A model generated the notes under the pieces. The model was not told where the DNA came from. It worked only from the letters and a program-made list of their open reading frames with translations, and searched no databases. This document shows positions 63,799 through 64,000 of a stretch of DNA of 64,000 nucleotides, in pieces. How positions within the stretch are numbered: the first letter of the stretch is position 1; every line of letters begins with the position of its first letter. The stretch covers positions 8,016 to 72,015 of the forward strand of contig JACCXN010000005.1 of assembly GCA_013696965.1 (NCBI GenBank). The letters are read 5' to 3'. This DNA is from Bacteroidota bacterium. Lineage in GTDB: Bacteria > Bacteroidota > Bacteroidia > JACCXN01. The translations under genes and the position numbers were made by a program.

Positions 63799-64000
63799 AT
63801 GTATATAATTTGTTTTTTAATTGACATATGGTATAGCCAGGTTATCTTCATTAGTGTTTGTGCACTGTTCGGTGCATGGCTATTTCATATGTATATAATT
63901 TGTTTTTTAATTGACATATGGTATAGCCAGGTTATCTTCATTAGTGTTTGTGCACTGTTCGGTGCATGGCTATTTCATATGTATATAATTTGTTTTTTAA
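63793..64000 (-). repeat. 90-bp tandem repeat forming the TPR-SpoIIE leader, continuing past the window end
   Basis: The unit repeats exactly with a period of 90 bases: TTTCATATGTATATAATTTG starts at 63793, 63883 and 63973. Two full copies and a part of a third are identical. Each copy contains ATAGCCA (63833-63839) and TGGCTAT (63877-63883), an inverted repeat around CATTAGTGTTTGTGCAC and a second small palindrome TGCAC...GTGCA. The first copy includes the start codon of the phosphatase gene. Perfect identity means either a very recent expansion or an assembly effect. Confidence 0.9.

Noticed and set aside
63793-64000. CRISPR array or integron attC sites for the 90-bp repeat
   Set aside because: The units are contiguous, with no variable spacers and no gene cassettes between them.

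Overview
The window comes from an AT-rich member of the Bacteroidota. Several lines agree on this: a protein with a type IX secretion (T9SS) sorting tail, GldL and GldM gliding/T9SS motor proteins, TonB-dependent receptors with a carboxypeptidase-regulatory N-domain, DUF5723 and PorE-like outer-membrane proteins, and promoters that fit the Bacteroidota -7 box TAnnTTTG. No rRNA, tRNA or CRISPR array was seen. Most of the window is ordinary chromosome, with several short repeat elements and one unusual envelope-machine locus.

Layout. 1-3300: a truncated small membrane protein, a DksA-like protein, a receiver-GAF-kinase protein with both phosphorylation residues replaced, and a coiled-coil lipoprotein. 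3.3-14.9 kb: mostly housekeeping genes (GT2 fusion and recR; a sodium symporter; NfeD protease and inositol monophosphatase; lgt and mtaB; a peptide-binding lipoprotein). 14.9-18.2 kb: a 233-bp MITE-like element with an 8-bp target duplication, a proline-rich protein, and a small stress-like group (55-aa basic protein, YciE-type ferritin-like protein, YghA-type SDR). 18.7-23.1 kb: a CheY-like receiver and a large multi-PAS kinase whose 3' end has been copied twice downstream as decayed tandem repeats.

23.3-35.1 kb is the most interesting part. An acyltransferase E2 gene is followed at 16 bp by gldL, gldM, a beta-helix-like exported protein, and three paralogous TPR/beta-propeller (PorE-like) proteins. 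One paralogue ends in OmpA, one in OmpA plus two SPOR-like domains, and one lacks both. gldK and gldN are absent. GldL carries an expanded array of 32-residue repeats. I read this as a divergent or accessory GldLM motor with its own peptidoglycan-anchored partners.

35.1-49.7 kb: a DnaQ-like exonuclease, a TPR sensor kinase, PlsC, a VOC protein, an SDR, KdsA, DUF5723, a papain-like protease, a metal-homeostasis divergon (TonB receptor facing a DtxR-type repressor and ZIP transporter, with palindromes between the two promoters) and smpB. 49.7-64 kb: a T9SS cargo protein, a GT2, pdxH, miaE, YqgE, a pabC-like/rhomboid/pabA-like operon, an HD phosphodiesterase, thiolase, NlpC/P60, and a TPR-SpoIIE phosphatase. 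The phosphatase leader is a 90-bp tandem repeat that runs off the window. It resembles the leader of the T9SS cargo gene, including a hairpin with a compensatory base-pair change.
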